Part shown: positions 36,474 to 51,232 of the stretch, one piece after another
Numbering within the stretch: position 1 is the first letter of the stretch
How the letters are laid out: every line of letters starts with the position of its first letter
Origin: Paragonimus skrjabini miyazakii
Taxonomy: Eukaryota > Platyhelminthes > Trematoda > Plagiorchiida > Troglotrematidae
Direction of reading: 5' to 3'
Length of the DNA stretch: 64,000 nt
NCBI GenBank assembly: GCA_014338405.1
Contig: JTDE01000266.1
Location: 83,720 to 147,719 of the forward strand
The notes under the pieces: model-generated
What the model saw: the letters and a program-made list of their open reading frames with translations, nothing else
Databases searched by the model: none
What the model was told of the DNA's origin: nothing
Program-made: the position numbers and the translations under genes

Positions 36474-36675
36474 CTTTACCCAATCGCCTCGCAGAATGAA
36501 ACAAAGAAACTCTTTTACATCTTTACCATCACTACCCCAAATATATGCGCCAGTGTGGTTGAGAATCGGTTGAGGACGTCGGTTATGGATTAGCCCGTCA
36601 AAGTGACTTAAGTCAAAGAACACCCGCGCACAACATTCAACACAGCTAGCTTGCACTGAATCGCCTTTGGTTCTA
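36474..36675 (-). CDS. Candidate coding exon of an unrecognised minus-strand gene
   Basis: A good acceptor (ccttctggttcacattgggttttag on the minus strand) starts the exon, which stays open to a donor (GTATTT after 36474, or GTAAAG after 36480). It reads RTKGDSVQASCVECC, ARVFFDLSHFDGLIHNRRPQ, PILNHTGAYIWGSDGKDVKE, FLCFILRGDWV. The mix of hydrophobic and charged residues looks more like protein than chance translation, and both donor choices end in phase 0, fitting the next exon at 36111. No family is recognised; the longer 36874-36608 frame on the same strand is its shadow. Confidence 0.35.
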
Positions 36676-38414
36676 CTAAAACCCAATGTGAACCAGAAGG
36701 AATGAGATCAACAGGTGTACAAGAAAACGAATTTCTTATCTCTCGGATACAGCAACTAGAGAGGTCCCAATGGCACTGTTCAAGCTGGGAAGAAAGGTAT
36801 TGAAAATGAAGGGCTAGAAGCGATCCATTATCAAAGTATATATTATTATTAATAGTGGAAAAACATTGCTCCATGAAGAATCACATCCATGTACATACAT
36901 AGAAAATCATACCCCCAAACAATAGCTTTAGGACCGAGTTTACTACATAGGACAGATTGAAACATTGGAGGTAGTATGGATTTGAAACTGCAGTCAAAAT
37001 AGTGGTAGTTGGAGCTGCTTTGTATGGATCCCCGAGGATGTTAGCAAAACAGCTGACGGATAATGTATACATACAGACGCAAAACACATCATGATCCTGA
37101 ATAACAGTATGCCACACAAAACTGAACTTCGGGAAGCAGAAACGAGATTTTGCTGGTCTGGATTAAAAACCATAAACTTTTCATTCACGTTTCACCCTCA
37201 CTGAATTGGAAGTAACTATTCTCAGTAAACATGTGAAGCATCAACGTTTACCGTCTGTATATTGCTGGTGACGTCAGTTATTGAAACCCCTTAAGGTTTT
37301 TCCGTTTGATTCACTGAGGCTTCGTCTTAGCTAACTTTGGTCAGTACACAACTATACCAACACGTTATCCAAGGGCAATTCTTGGATAGATGACACAACA
37401 CCACTACTGTGCGTAGATATGAGAAGCGAATCAGGAGTTGATTGTTTCGATTATCTAAGAATGAATTTGGAAAATACGGATATGGCTAAACTGGGTTGTT
37501 TGGATTAATAGAGTCCAAGCACAACAAAGGTTTATTGTGGCTGGGACGGCGGGAAGGACAACCTGGAAAGGATGCGGAACGTTTTCTTATGACAGACTCC
37601 TTATCGTGAAACGTATGTTCAATAACAGATTCACTGCTTTGGATAGAGTTGTTTGTCAGGAAACATTTTTAACTAAATAGCGTTGACGGTTTTCATTGAC
37701 AGTGGTTATGTTAACAACCACTCTCTGATTAAGTCAGACAACAGGCAACCGCGTACCTTATTTGAGTTGAGTGCTTCATATCAAGGGCTACCACATAACA
37801 AAAATCTGGGTAAATGTGGACAGAAGTTTTCGAACAAGTTCATACATACCAATTAGTTGGATTTATCAGTTAGTGATGTGTATAACATGGCAATCAACAA
37901 CACACGGGGATTTGTTGTAACGTTGTGTACATGCGCTGGTTCTTGTGCAAGTTAGCTCAAGAAGTTAACTCATGTTGAAAATGTTCTTAATGCAGTTTAA
38001 ACAGCAAAGGGATACTCCTCAGTGAAAGATGCAAATTTTTCAATCCGCATATTTACATTCTAATGCAGACACATTTGGCAATATCCGCAGACAAACGACT
38101 GTCAACTTGCTGGATCGACTGCACACTGAAATCTGCAACAAAAGGATCTACCATCGTGAAGTCCGCTATTTTTTTCGACAAGCAACGAATGGCAAAGGAA
38201 CATGTGGATTATAAATCCGAGGCTTTTATGAGAAATATTTCGTTATTATTGAGCAATTTTTCGGAGCGTGGATCAACGAAAAATATTCCATATGCAGGAC
38301 AAATCAAATCAGTTACGGGTAGGTGTTTCAGTAAAATATATTCAGTAGACACAACATCATTTTCAATTCAAATTGACAAAACATGACCACGATTGTCTTC
38401 CCACTCATACTTAC
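36676..38414. other. No recognised feature; possible intron
   Basis: Lies between candidate minus-strand exons. A plus-strand frame of 107 codons (38063-38386) has no recognisable domain and overlaps the candidate minus-strand exon region. Confidence 0.3.
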
Positions 38415-38492
38415 AGCGAATGCTCCAGATATACGCGGTGCATACTGGACGATGGTCGTTATTGGCGCAGTGGCAAATAAGGTCAGGATTTT
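38415..38492 (-). CDS. Candidate cysteine-bearing exon
   Basis: Minus-strand acceptor (gtaatgtttgcatatcag) and a perfect donor (CGCT|GTAAGT, donor at 38414-38409) bound 78 bases, a multiple of three. One frame reads NPDLICHCANNDHRPVCTAY then IWSIR, cysteine-rich; a second frame is also open, and the third has a stop. It lies upstream, on the same strand, of the 36 kb candidate exons but is not in direct phase with them, so further exons or a different gene would be needed. Confidence 0.3.
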
Positions 38493-41400
38493 CTGATATG
38501 CAAACATTACGCACCCTTTTATAACCTTCTGACTAAGTACAGTACTGTGTGGACGTGATACGTTGGATAATTTATTTGTACCAATTTTCGCCAAGGCGAG
38601 TTATAAAACACCTTTGCCCTTTTGTGTGTTCTCGCTACCACGTCTTTCTGTTGTAGGGTGGAGAGGTCGCCGAGTTGTTATGAATTTCTTATGCTGTTTT
38701 TTATCAATCCATAAACATATGACATGTTTCGGCCGTAACTCTTCATTCCTATGTTAATCTTCTTGGACATGGTTACCACCAACTGCAATAGGAGTGTCGG
38801 CATTGACAATTGACCACATTGTGCGTTCTGACACTGTGTATCCAACTCTTCTAGGTTTCGAAACACACTTGGGTCGCACAAAAGTAGGTCAGGTGAACAA
38901 AGTAGGCTCCCCGAAAACGTTGGAGCAGTGATTCTTCAGTAAGTACATCTTCAGTTATGGCTTGGTCCCAAGCGACCTGTTATGAATGGAAAACCAACGC
39001 AACTATCCAATCTTATGGCAAACCAGAAAGGTCTCACCAACAACCGTCAGTCAGTACATTTAATTCAACTGGCAGGTATCAAAATGTTGCCTTCTATGAA
39101 ATCAACAGTTGAGGACTTTATACTTCGAAGTACAAATATCCTTCTTGCCCACTGCACTGAAATTTTGTACTTCCAGTTATCGTCCGCAACGCTTCAACTT
39201 CGTTTTACTCTATCTTCTCAGGCCTCATTACAACGTCTGCGTGAGAGTCTTGGGTGACTGAAGATCACCCGGTTCATCGTGTAGAAGGATTTTAGTTAAG
39301 TGAAAACGAGAAATTTAAAGTATTGCCGACAATAACCACTAGTGCACGATGGATTAATCCACATGAAATACTAAGCTACGAGCAGTAACCTTTGCCAAGG
39401 TGTCTGTATACTGAATTGACTCGGATCTGCACAGCCATTTCAAAGAGTTATGACAACTGCCACAGAATTTGTGCTTACTGTTTCCCAGGTTTGGCTCTGA
39501 AACACAGAGCATCATCAAGCGCAAAGTGGATTCTATACCTAATTTTCAGATCATCTCCTGCTGAAGCTAACTGCTTCACCAGGATCCATTGTAACTTTAC
39601 CTTGATGTGCACAATGAAGTACTTAGATCGATTTGCATTGAAACATATGGGTCGTTCGTATTGCCACATGTTTCTACGTTCCACTTCATTAGTATTGGCC
39701 AATCAGATCCAGGTGTCAAGTGTCAAGTTCCCATCACACGCATGCTTTTGAGTTTCGTGTTACCTAATAAGTGAAAAGAAAACTCGGGTATGTATTGTTT
39801 GTTGGTACTTTCATTATTGCTTCTGTCAGCGCCTCTAGACTTGCATTCAGAGGGCTCAGCATGAGCGTCCGGAGAACGACGTTATTGGGGGGTTATCGAA
39901 TGTATTAATCATTACTGGATTTGAAGATTTTAGTTAGGTACGTCCACATTAATTTGGTTGTGTTGTCAGGGGAACTGGTTTCTGAAAGGCCATGCCACCT
40001 AGAGTTCGGGCTGTAGTGCATTTGCAGCGGTTATTCCGAATATGGTTCTCCTCCCTCTACGGAGTTTGCTATAGCTCACTCAGTATACATATGTAACCAT
40101 CAAGACAGTGGTTATGAGTGCATGTACATATGTCGAACACGAGTAATTTAAGTCCTCCATTTGAAGGCCTGGTCACGTTCTAGAACCTTAGCGTTGGTGA
40201 TATCAGAACATTCTTCCTAAAATTGCTGACGGAAAATGGTGAAAATTTTAACTAGAACGCACACGCAATCTGCAACAAGGAGGCAGAATTTTTTCGTCGA
40301 GGATTTACGCTGTTCGAAGCATGGTGGAAATTCAAGGCCACTATGAATACCCACTCTGGCCAAGACAACTGCAATCATATTTGCTTTCGATTCAAGGGCG
40401 TCTGTTTATCTGTTTGAATAATGCCACTGCTGGGTTGGTTTTCCTCTTTAAATTATATTTGTAATCTAACTCGGAACTGCTGTATGTTGTTGACCGGTAT
40501 CGCAGATAGTTAACACATTACTTTGGACGTCGGTTTGGGAAAGCATCTATTAATGGAAAGTGACAACCATACAACATTTTGGTGGAACAATTGACGGCTA
40601 AAATGACTGAAAACCTTTCGGCTAGCGAATAATTTTTCATGTTGGTGTTTATTACCAGCTTCTGAGCTGAATCACTGAAAAGTGACTGACCGATTAACTC
40701 AATTAAAAATGCATATCTTCTAACTGATACTCAACTTAGTATGATTGCAAGTAGACAGAAGTTCGGAACTCGGTAATCTTCTGAACTTGTTTTAAGCTAG
40801 TTGACAAAGGCGCATAGTTAGCGGAAATGAACAGTAGTAGATTGTTTACCGAATGGACAACTTCAGCGTAGCATTGTCAGCTGGCTCATGTGACCCGGTT
40901 ATGAGGTTATCTAAGTCAGGAAATTGGCGAATTCTTCAGTCATGAAACAGGGATAGATGGTTGACACAAAAGTGTCAGAACTTCCTGTTCACAGGAGAAA
41001 AAAACCACTTCTGAGGGATATTATACAATATATAAAATGTGTGATTGTCTTTCCAACTTCCTAAACGCGATAATGTTGTCTTTGAATTTGGCATCAGCTC
41101 AAGGAACCTGGTTAAACGTGGTATTCGTGATTGTGTGCCTGCTTTATGCCAAAATATCTTATCACTGTTTGTATACAAATTGCGGTATTTATGGATCAAA
41201 CTGAGTTTGTTGAAATGTTCTAAAACTTTCATCTGGAAGCGGCAGCAACAAACCCCAGTTCAACCAAATAATCGTCATACTTGGATTTTAATGAGGTGAT
41301 TACCTGCAGGCTTGAGAATATACGGTTGAAGCTTTAATGCAGAAGTTCCTAATGCTAAAAAATCACCATAAATGCTTACAGCCACAGTGGTGATGGAGGG

Positions 41401-44400
41401 AAATTGCCAATTCATTGAACGATCCTGGACTGCATAACTGTTTCAGTTATTAATCTGCGTTATATGGGAATGATCGATGAATAGCAAAAACATTGTTGCG
41501 TCCGGAATAAGTGTCATTTGTATATTGATTCCTTTTTGATAACCAACGGTACCGTGAAAGTACAACCGAATGCTGCACACAGTGAGGTCTGAGGAGTTTA
41601 TGAATTAGTGACGAAATACTTAAATTGCAAACACGACAGTTACCGATGCGTTATCACATAGACTATTGAAAAACGGGCGTTAACCAATTGGAGCCTGTTC
41701 TTTCAGTTGACATGGGAGGACTGAAGTGTGGTGCCTAAGAATGTGCGTGACAAGATGCAGGGATTCACGAACTATCCCACCGATGAATACAAGATTGGAT
41801 CACAATACCAAGGTATTGTTGAACAAGCTAGCATATTAAATGGACAGACAAATTTAACAATTTTGATCATCAGGTCGTTTGAGGAGCGGTGTTTTATAGA
41901 TTGGAGTATATTACTATAAAACCAAATTATAAGCCGATATTGGGACAGTACTACTTAAATAAATACTTCTGGTTTGCAATGGGCAGCCCGCCAGATCAGC
42001 TGTCAGAGGAGTGCTCCATGGCGGAAATTATAATCCACATTGTCGGAAAGTCTGTCAAAACCGTTGTTACACAGGTGATAGGTGTAGTATAACCGATATG
42101 AGGGAGAACGAGAGTTCGCCAGAAATCGTTTTTCAAGAACACGTAACACTACTACAAACGTAAGAAGGGATAAGAAACAGTATGGAACATTACGTCACTG
42201 TTCATCCAGGTGATTTATCATCGATTGGGTTCTCTTCTTCTTCGAAGACTGCACAAACCGCCGACTCTGCGACAAAAGGCAGGAGGCAAATATCAGCTGC
42301 TGTTTGAAAGCATACGATGCGCGCTTTTCCACTATTTGTTTTACTTTACAATAGGTAGCAATTTTCGAGAGCACCTGATTCAAATGTGTAGCTTTTGAAG
42401 TGAAATCGAAGGCATCTTAATTGGGAGCTAGCGAAATAACCGACTGACTTCCCCACTTGCTTAGTCCGGTCATTCGAACAGCAGTTGGTATGATGGGAAA
42501 ATCTGGTTACGGGAATTCATCCGAACAAAAGGTATTTATCATTAGAACGTAACAACGCCAATATTAATACGGGTAGTTCTCAGCTTACCAAATATTTGGA
42601 TACAAAGCTAGATAAATGTTTGTTAAAATCTCCAGAGTAAAGTGGAGGGGATTTAAACTGATACGGACCACTAATTTACTCAGTAGAAGCTTGCGGATAT
42701 TGCTTGGCTGGTATGGCGGCTGTGTTGTTGATCATACCGTGCAGCAGTTAATAGATATTCATTTTGTTGTGTCGCTCAGGCCTGTGTGTGGCAAACCTGA
42801 GTAGTTGTGGCAATGCTCGTGACGGTGAACTATGCAAAATATTGGATAATGTTATGTACTGTTGGCACCGACACAAACTTTGCTGACAGAGTTGGAATTG
42901 TTGACCATGTTGGGGGCCGATTGTCCGGCGTTCCCTGTTAGGGACTGTGTCCGGCGTTGAGAGAGTAAGCATAACCCATTCAGTAGTTCACAATACCTAC
43001 GATATTCGCAATACAATATTCCTTGAAGTGTGAGGAAAATGCGGTTGACATCGAGACACATTAGAGACTGGATACAACTTGATAGGGAGGCAGTTGACTT
43101 GAGTGCATGACTGACGAGTCCAAAGAGTTACTTATACAACATGTACGGACAAAGCACTGTAGGTATGGCGGTAAGTTTTCCATGACATTTCGGTTGAATG
43201 AACAATGACCTGTCAGCTTCGGAGGAGGTAATTCGAATCCCTGTAGAAACCTACCTCGAAGGAGCTATAGGTTTGCTCTGAGCATCTCTATCCAGTGCAG
43301 TATAATAGAAGTCCGGTCAGAAATTCCTTGCACAGAGCCCGCAGTCTATGCACAGGACACAGTCATTCACTAACGTACAGAATTTTGACTAATACTCTGC
43401 AGGTCAACGGATATCTATGCAATTTTATTAGGAGGTTAACATATCGACGGTATTGAGGACAGTTTACTGAAAACTTCTGTTCATATATGTCAGCTGGTAA
43501 ACACTGTCAACTAGACATCTAGCAACAGTTTTCGTCAAAACTGATGACAGTAGAACTAGGTGTTATACAGCAAGCTACAACGCAACTAGTCCCTCCGCCC
43601 CGAACAAACAATCCACGTCTGTAATATCCTACATTTTATACAAACATTTGTTTAGTTTCAATATGAACTATATACGAAGGGCAAACCGACAGCTAGATGC
43701 TGGTATCAAATAGTATGTTTTCAAATTGTTGGAACCACAACTGTAAATGCCATTTGCCTTCATAAAGGCTGACATATGGTATCCAGCATGAACTGTAGGG
43801 TACATATTTCGAAACAGGACAAAGGGGGAAAGTTATGGACGCATCTCCATGACATTTTGGAGCACCCAGAATTACATTCTCTAGGCTATCTTGGCTATCA
43901 AACGTCACAACCGCCCTTGTGTGTTCAAGTACATTATGTGTTGATGCCGCCGATACCTTAGTAGTCAGTAATCCCATGCCGTTTTCGCGTCCTTCTGTTT
44001 TATCCCTTAAAACATGATTTCCGCCGTGTGGAACTTTGACTCTTGTTTAAAATGAATTAGTTAAAAATGAATGTACTGAAACTTCGAAGACTATTGTACA
44101 AATAGGAATAGTCTGGAATAAACCATCATTCACACTTCACATGCAATAACATTAAATGTATCTAGCAGTGAATTACTAAACGGCTTAAAAATCCACCGAC
44201 TATTTTGTTCATATAGAGCATGCTCAAATGCAATATATCCGCAACAGTTATTTATGAAGTATATTCAATGATTGAGGAAGTAGAATGCGTGTTGTAAGTT
44301 GATGCCCCATGTAATTCTTCTAACAAGTTATTTTGGTAATTGGTTTCAACTCATTGTCAAGTTTGAACCTAGTCTGCTCTGGTATAGAATCAATGCAATA

Positions 44401-47400
44401 GAATTAATTCTACCAAATACTAAGCATGGTTTATTTATAACTTGCGGACCACTTGTTCTTACTGGAGAATCTTCGCACTAATGTAAGTGAGCGATTAGGT
44501 GGACGCTATCCAGTTTTAGTCCTATTCACATATCTCATGTTAATGCACACATTATCAAGGTAATTACTAAAACTGATCAAAACATCCGTGACCACGTTTT
44601 CGCACTTTTCCCGCAAACCAACCTAGAACAAATCTTCTAAATTATATGACTATAAATATGAAGAGTTCTGAATTAAAACATGAGTTTTATTGATTTCTAT
44701 TCTGGAAGACGAGACGGCAATTGCTTCAGTTTATAACGGTTTGATGATTGGCACTTCAGCAATGATATGTAAACCCAAGTTGTCAAGGTCACTACATTGT
44801 CTTGTTAGAGGTCAGCTGCTTGATAAGTATTCGGGGAAAATCTCTTCTATTGGAACTCCCTATAATACCGCTGGAAATGAAACGGATCTTACGGCAATTT
44901 CTTCTGATGTAAAACTAGTGTTCAGCGTAAATATGCTTTGTACTAGGCTTGAAGTGAAGCCATTTAATTGTCTGATAGATATATCTATTTATCTCACATT
45001 AATGGTAGGTCATCATATGTTTTACAATATTTTTTGACTGTATGAGTGTTGAACATGTATAACATGAAGAGCTGAGTATGTTGGTAAGGCTACATTACAG
45101 CTGAAACCAGATTTTGGGCAAATATGAACTGCAAGAACTGATGTATCACAGATCAAATGTACCTCACAAGTGACTGGTTCATCCGAATCCACCAAAACCT
45201 GACCAACAGTTTTAGCTGAGTTCATTGGTTCACTGATTAATCAACACATTGAGCTTCATTATAGGGTGGCTTTAATATTTCTGTTAGTAAAAATATACAG
45301 AAGACGTGGCGCAGAATAATAAAAATTTTATTGACTGTGATCACGGGTTAACAGAAAACCAGGTAATTTTGTTCAAAACTTACAAAGTGGCGGTAAATGA
45401 ACGAACTAATCAAAAGTGGAGAGCTGAAATAGAGGAAAAATTATCTTTGTGAAAATACTGTTTCAGGTTGATATGCTGGCTTAACAGTGTTTTTTTATAA
45501 ACCGATATCAGCACTGGAATGCACTTATCTAGGTTCCCATTTGAGCTTTACGTTAAGCATCAGAGGTTGACTCACCATAGAGATGATTCACAATGTTTTG
45601 ACCAATCAGTCCAGCTCAATTGTAGTCCAGTTTCAATGACATGCACATAAGACGAGCAGATTGATGCCTGGGTCATCGTATGGCAGAGCACATTTAGAAA
45701 TGTTTATCAACCACAGTGTTAAAACGGTTTCTTTTGACTGTAGCATTTTGAAATAATCCGGCCTTACTCATCTCTAACTACCTCTTATCAAACAGGGATT
45801 TTGTTGACTGGACCAAATTGCTCAGGCTAATGTTTATTGATCGTGAAGATAAAATTTTAACGATTAGCATAGCAACACTAATTAGGCAATATAAGTTAGC
45901 TTTCAGACTAAGTCACTCTATCTGGATTTAAACTGACTGACGGCTACTTTAAGCAGTTTGCACAAAATTGGCTGGATTTCGTGGCAACCGCTGGGAGCAA
46001 ATTGAAATTTTGATATCTTGCATCATATGTCTTCTCTCTGTTTTGACTGGAGGGCTATTCAGAACATACGGTTTTGTATTATTTCTTTCAGGCATGTAAT
46101 GCTGAAGTACAAAGGGAATTCGGTTAGCTGTTTATGGATCAGAGTGCAGAAGGTGTGCACGCAAAATGTTTTACACGATGCGATTCAGAAAGTTCTAGAT
46201 AGGCTGGGTCAAAATGGATATCCTTAACGTCCCTTGGGTAGGGGCATACAACAGAAATTTATGCGTATAACTGTTCAGATATCCGATGAAAACGTATTCT
46301 TCACACTTGGGCATGTATAGATAAAGTGACTAGCGAGGTTACCACCCGCCGAATTTTCGGTGTAGTAAATAAATGACTCTACAATCATTCAAATTCTCGT
46401 ACGTATATGCCAAGTATTGGTGCCACACCTCGAAGGTAGCCCTCATAGTTTTTCTTCTTCATTCACTGTGCATTCTCTCAACCGATTACGAAAAGTGGAT
46501 TAAGTTAGAGCATCCACAAACAGTAGTCAAAGGGAATTCGTGAACTTTTCCAAAATTGATCTGAAAACCGACAGTGAAAGTCGATTTGCAGCTTAATTGG
46601 TTCTCACCTGATTGAAGCTGACCCTCGAATGAAACCGAATGTAAGTTTACAAATCATCTACAAGATTTGTCGAGTGCATTTCAAAACTGTGAAAATAAGA
46701 CCGTTATTAGTGGCAAAAACTATTTCCATCAGGCTCTACTATGCACGTCTGTGGGAAAAAGACAGTTTATCCGAATTCCCCACTTACCTTGGCGAGTTAT
46801 TACCAGGTCACTTGGAGGCAATGCAAGCTTGAACCATTTGCTATCGTTGGAAACGTGCCAAGAGGTTGTCACATGTGGCACTGTCACAGTCGACAACAAT
46901 GCCATGGTCCTCTAGCAACCTGTGGTCTACATCACACCTGTGAGCTATGGCAACATAATTTGCCTATACAATTTAAAGAGCCTGTGGTTAATTACCGAAA
47001 GCAGCAATTGTTATGCGTTCATGCTCACAAGTAAATTGGGTATATTCAAGGAACTTATGCACTGTTTTTACATCACCGATACCGTAAATTAGATTTGTAG
47101 CAGTGTTGAAGCATTGCAGTGGTACAGATGTGCAGGCGATGATCGTACTTGATCACCATATTGAAATAATTGTTGATGATCAAGTTGTTGGCTGAAAAGA
47201 AGTTAAACCGGACAACACCTTCAGCTGCACCGATATGTTCGCATTTTCAGTACCAAGTTAGTAATTTATTCTAACCTCCGGAACAGTCGGCGTATTCAAC
47301 GCAAACAGTCATGATGTTGAGGCTGAAATGGATAGTAGAGATACGATTACTTCAAAAATAGAATTTCAATTGAAGCACATGAAGTGAACGTCTGGTCAGC

Positions 47401-47730
47401 TCGTTTTTATAAACAAAGTTTCGGTGGTGGTCCACCTCAGTCATGTTTTATGGTGAAACAACCGACGTTTCTAGAAAAGTTGTTATTGAGCCCGTTGATA
47501 CCTGTATGATATACAGTTTAGTCACTGCCTTCAAGACAGCTATAAAAGTAATTACGTAATGAGGTGATGAGCCAGCGGGTCCAACCAAGAACCCAGTAAT
47601 TTTCATGTGGACCTGTTTGCTCACCTCACATTTCATGCCATTTGGAATACACCAAATGATCTGTAGGCTTGTCCACCTAGGCGAAATTTCGCAGATATTC
47701 TATTCTGAAATCAAACCATACCACTGGTTT
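38493..47730. other. No recognised feature
   Basis: No transposon or named domain found. Two small splice-like spots were seen: on the minus strand near 39490-39510, AGCCAAACCTGGGAAACA lies between a good acceptor (gctctgtgtttcag) and GTAAGC; on the plus strand near 44468-44482, fifteen bases lie between ttgttcttactggag and GTAAGT. A 115-codon frame (44690-45037) and overlapping frames at 46.6-47.0 kb are unrecognised. Confidence 0.35.
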
Positions 47731-47811
47731 TTTCGTATTCTAGCATGCAGATTGCTTACAGTGTATCAGTATGCTGTTTCTGTCGCTGGTTGGAGTCCAT
47801 TCGAGCTCAAA
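47731..47811 (+). mobile_element. Degenerate tRNA-derived SINE fragment
   Basis: The 17 bases TGTTTCTGTCGCTGGTT (47775-47791) are identical to the B-box side of the tRNA-like element at 51233-51312, which is on the other strand. The similarity extends on both sides in weaker form: cgtattctagcatgcagattgctta here corresponds to cgtagctcagctggtagagcgcttg there. The B box has decayed (ggttggagtccat for GGTTCGAATCCAG). It is an old second copy of the same family. Confidence 0.6.
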
Positions 47812-50800
47812 ACTTCCTGCATGCAAGTCTCTTGTGAGTCATCCAACCTATTCAGATATATGCTAAGTTTAGCAGTCCAAAATATAGGCTAGACACTGCT
47901 GCTGTTCCAAAACAAGTTTTAATCGACCTAAGGTGCACAAGTCCCAGCGTGGGTCACTACGTTAGATTTATCGGATAAATGACAAATGAAGAGTTTGCCC
48001 ACGCACACAGAATATGTGTTAGAAGCAGTGCAACCGTGTGTTTTTAATTTGCCAACTCTTGTCCAATTATGGCTTGATAATATTCTCACAGAGATACGAT
48101 TGATCATTCCCGTCCAAGAGTGCTACACCTTCTTGAACCGGCAATCTGGGCCAACAGCGCTGGAGTATTTTTAATTATCAACTGAAATATATTCTGTATC
48201 AGGTCTCTGATTTCAGTGTGCAGTAATCCATGGTTAGAAATGAATATCCTTAAATAACATAGCGCAGCGGTCAGTATGGATAGCAACACACCCGTTTTAC
48301 CCCCCCATATTCTGAGAATCCAATGGGTAAACGATCAAACATGCAGAATGTCTGCGTCTGTCATAAACGGTTTGGATCTTGCTTGCTTTGTTGTTTGTTG
48401 CCCGAATATCCTTTTATTGACTAAACATCAAATGGAAAGGCGGAGGCCAGTTGACATTGGCAATTCTAGTTACAGGCTAATTGAAGCGTCACACGTTTGA
48501 CATATTTGACCGAAGAGCGTTCATTGGTCATGTGGTTGATACGGATATGTAAATTACTGTTGTTTCCTTAATCAATGACGACGGCAAACTCGGACCAGAT
48601 TCTTCTACTCTAAACACTTCGTCGCACCCAACCAGGTAAACCAACGAGAGAAGCTAATTCACTTGTAAGCCCAGCTAAAGACAAAACATGTTTCCTGTTG
48701 TCTACCATTTCGATATTAATTTTCAAACCGTTATCTGATGTGTAATCAAAGTGGAGCAGAGAGTTTTGATCAATATCCCCACCAAGCGTGCCTGCATTGC
48801 ATGATCATTTCCATCTACCGGAGTGAGGTACTGCTGGTGTTGATGAACAATCATGTTACAACAGTCCACAAAGAAGCATTAGTGTTACTAAGTGTAAAAG
48901 ACCTGAGTTGAGGTCAGTTGAGAAGATGGTGCTCCCATTCATATTGGTCAGGTAGTCACTTTAATTCACAGGAACCGATTTGCCGCTAGGTGTTGTACGT
49001 GCCGCAATTTTTATTGCATAAAATCTTCACCGTTTTGGCACTGTTTGAAACCATTTTCAACACGCTATTGTCGTCACAATATTGACGCATTCCAAGGTAC
49101 ATTGTCGCTCGTCTATTTTACTAGAGACTGAAAACACATTCGGTATTTTGAAAGATTGGCGATCAATATAACCAGGGACCAAGTTTCTTGGTCATTGGTT
49201 TATTAGCACACCATCAAGTTCGCACATCTCAGTGTCTTCTGTTGTGTTGACAGAAAACCACAGCTAATTGATCACGCGATCAAAAAGGCGGAAAACGTTT
49301 AACTCGTTTTCTATCAGTTGTGTGCTGTTGACTGTATCGATTGATTTGACTGACACGGTTTTACAAATGAAACTTACTGATCCGTATTCAGGAACTTTGT
49401 GCAAACACAGTTAAAGTTCATGTTGGTGAATGGCGCGCATTTTGTGTGTTTTATCTTCCGACACTTGCTCAATCCAAGCGTTTTGCGTGTTGCTTTTAAG
49501 TTTCTTGTCAATTTTACCTAGTGTCGTTTAACTGAGTCTCGCTAACGTTTACATTTCAGGTGGATGCACTTTTGTTAATTATCTCGCTTCGGTTCGGCCG
49601 ATAATTCCGGAGTGTTTATGCTGTTCATTAGGATTTCGTTCACCATTGATCCATCACGGTTTCATGCATTTTCACTTGAAAAGACAACTAGAAAATGAGC
49701 GCTTTCAAGTTAGCTTTTATATGCCAACAAGACAGGATTAACAGTATTCAAATAACCTATCTTTCCACTCATGTTTTACATACCAGTTTGGCAATATGAA
49801 TTTCATACTATATGAACGATGTGACGGTAATAGTGTTCGGTGAGTATTCATATTAGTTAGGTATACTGTAAACGCCTCAATAGAGTTTCACTCCGAAAAC
49901 AAGCTGAAACAATAAACGACAACTGACTAAGGCGGGGGAATTATTAAGACACATGAAAGTCAGTCGGGACTTATGATTTGGCAAAACAATTGGGTAAATC
50001 AATGTTATCTTTATTTCCGGACTTGGTGGCAACCAATTAAGAGCAGGATTACCAAATAACTAATTTTGAACCAGCTTTAATTTAAGTTGAATAATTGCAC
50101 ACGGTCTATACAACTGAAGTGATCAGTGTGCGATGGATGCACACCGGACATGACAACCCTTTCATTCGACGAAAGCAATGAACATACATTTTGATCTTGT
50201 TCAAGCCAAGCAATCGTGGTTTTGCTCTAACTGGGATTTGAGGTTGTGTGGTAATAAGTAGGTGACCAACTTTTTCAAAGTTTTTCTCTTCAATGAGTAT
50301 ATTTCAATAATGGTTACTAGCTTATGTCTGAGTCACACTTCAACTACGTTTCGATACAATGGATTTATGATGTATGTAACGTTATTAGCAAACTCGCATA
50401 CACACACATGATAAAGTTCAGTGGAATTTTCTTGTTTAATTGTAATCTTATGAAAACGACCTGGTCAAATTATAAAGAGATGTCTCATTAATTGGCAATT
50501 TTGATTGCGCCATTTGAACGACTTGTGAAGGTTGATAATAGCGATAAACATTTTAATACCGGTTGATGAATGCTGTCCGGTTGTTCTTCGAGCATACAAC
50601 TTCACCTTACGTGCATAGGAATTCCAGCGTGCACTTTTAAGTGCTGCGTTTGGCTAAGTTTGATAAAACCCCGTCTATGTGTACATGGATAAGGTGATCT
50701 TACAACCTGTAGCAAATTGAAAATTACTTAAATTACAATTGGTTAATTACTGTTACCTTGATGTTCCAAACGAGTCGAACACATATTCAGGGAATCCACA

Positions 50801-51232
50801 AGGCTAACTATGATACGTGAACCCTTGGATCATATTGCTACTTGATCACGCTTATTCGTTAACCCACCAGCTAGTATTTCTTCGCGATCGTCTTCACTCT
50901 CGATGGCCAACTAATGTGCATATTCTCGCGTCAGGTATGTTTGACGCAAATGCTACAGCCATCCCATGTGAGCTAGAATACAAAGTTCCGTTTACAGACG
51001 AAATTAAATTTTCCTTTAATTATCTTGTTACTCTTCACACTGTTGCCTTTGCTTTTTCGTGCTAAAATATGGCCTTATGGAAAGAAGGATTTCGCGGATG
51101 TTTCTCATCGAGTTATCGTTTACAGTATAACAATCCGAGATGTTTGTTGTTCCTCACAGTTTAGGTTTCTGTATCATTGCATGGGATATAACTTTGCTGT
51201 TATGTAGAAGAGATCCATTTGCGAAAAATCTG
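47812..51232. other. No recognised feature
   Basis: AT-rich, stop-dense in all frames; nothing supported beyond short chance frames. Confidence 0.5.

Noticed and set aside
43105..43135. CTGACGAGTCC on the plus strand as a hammerhead
   Set aside because: The box is exact, but no complementary GGAC and no GAAA follow.
44690..45037. A 115-codon plus-strand frame as a gene
   Set aside because: No domain, no splice signals at its ends and a composition like the surrounding noncoding DNA.
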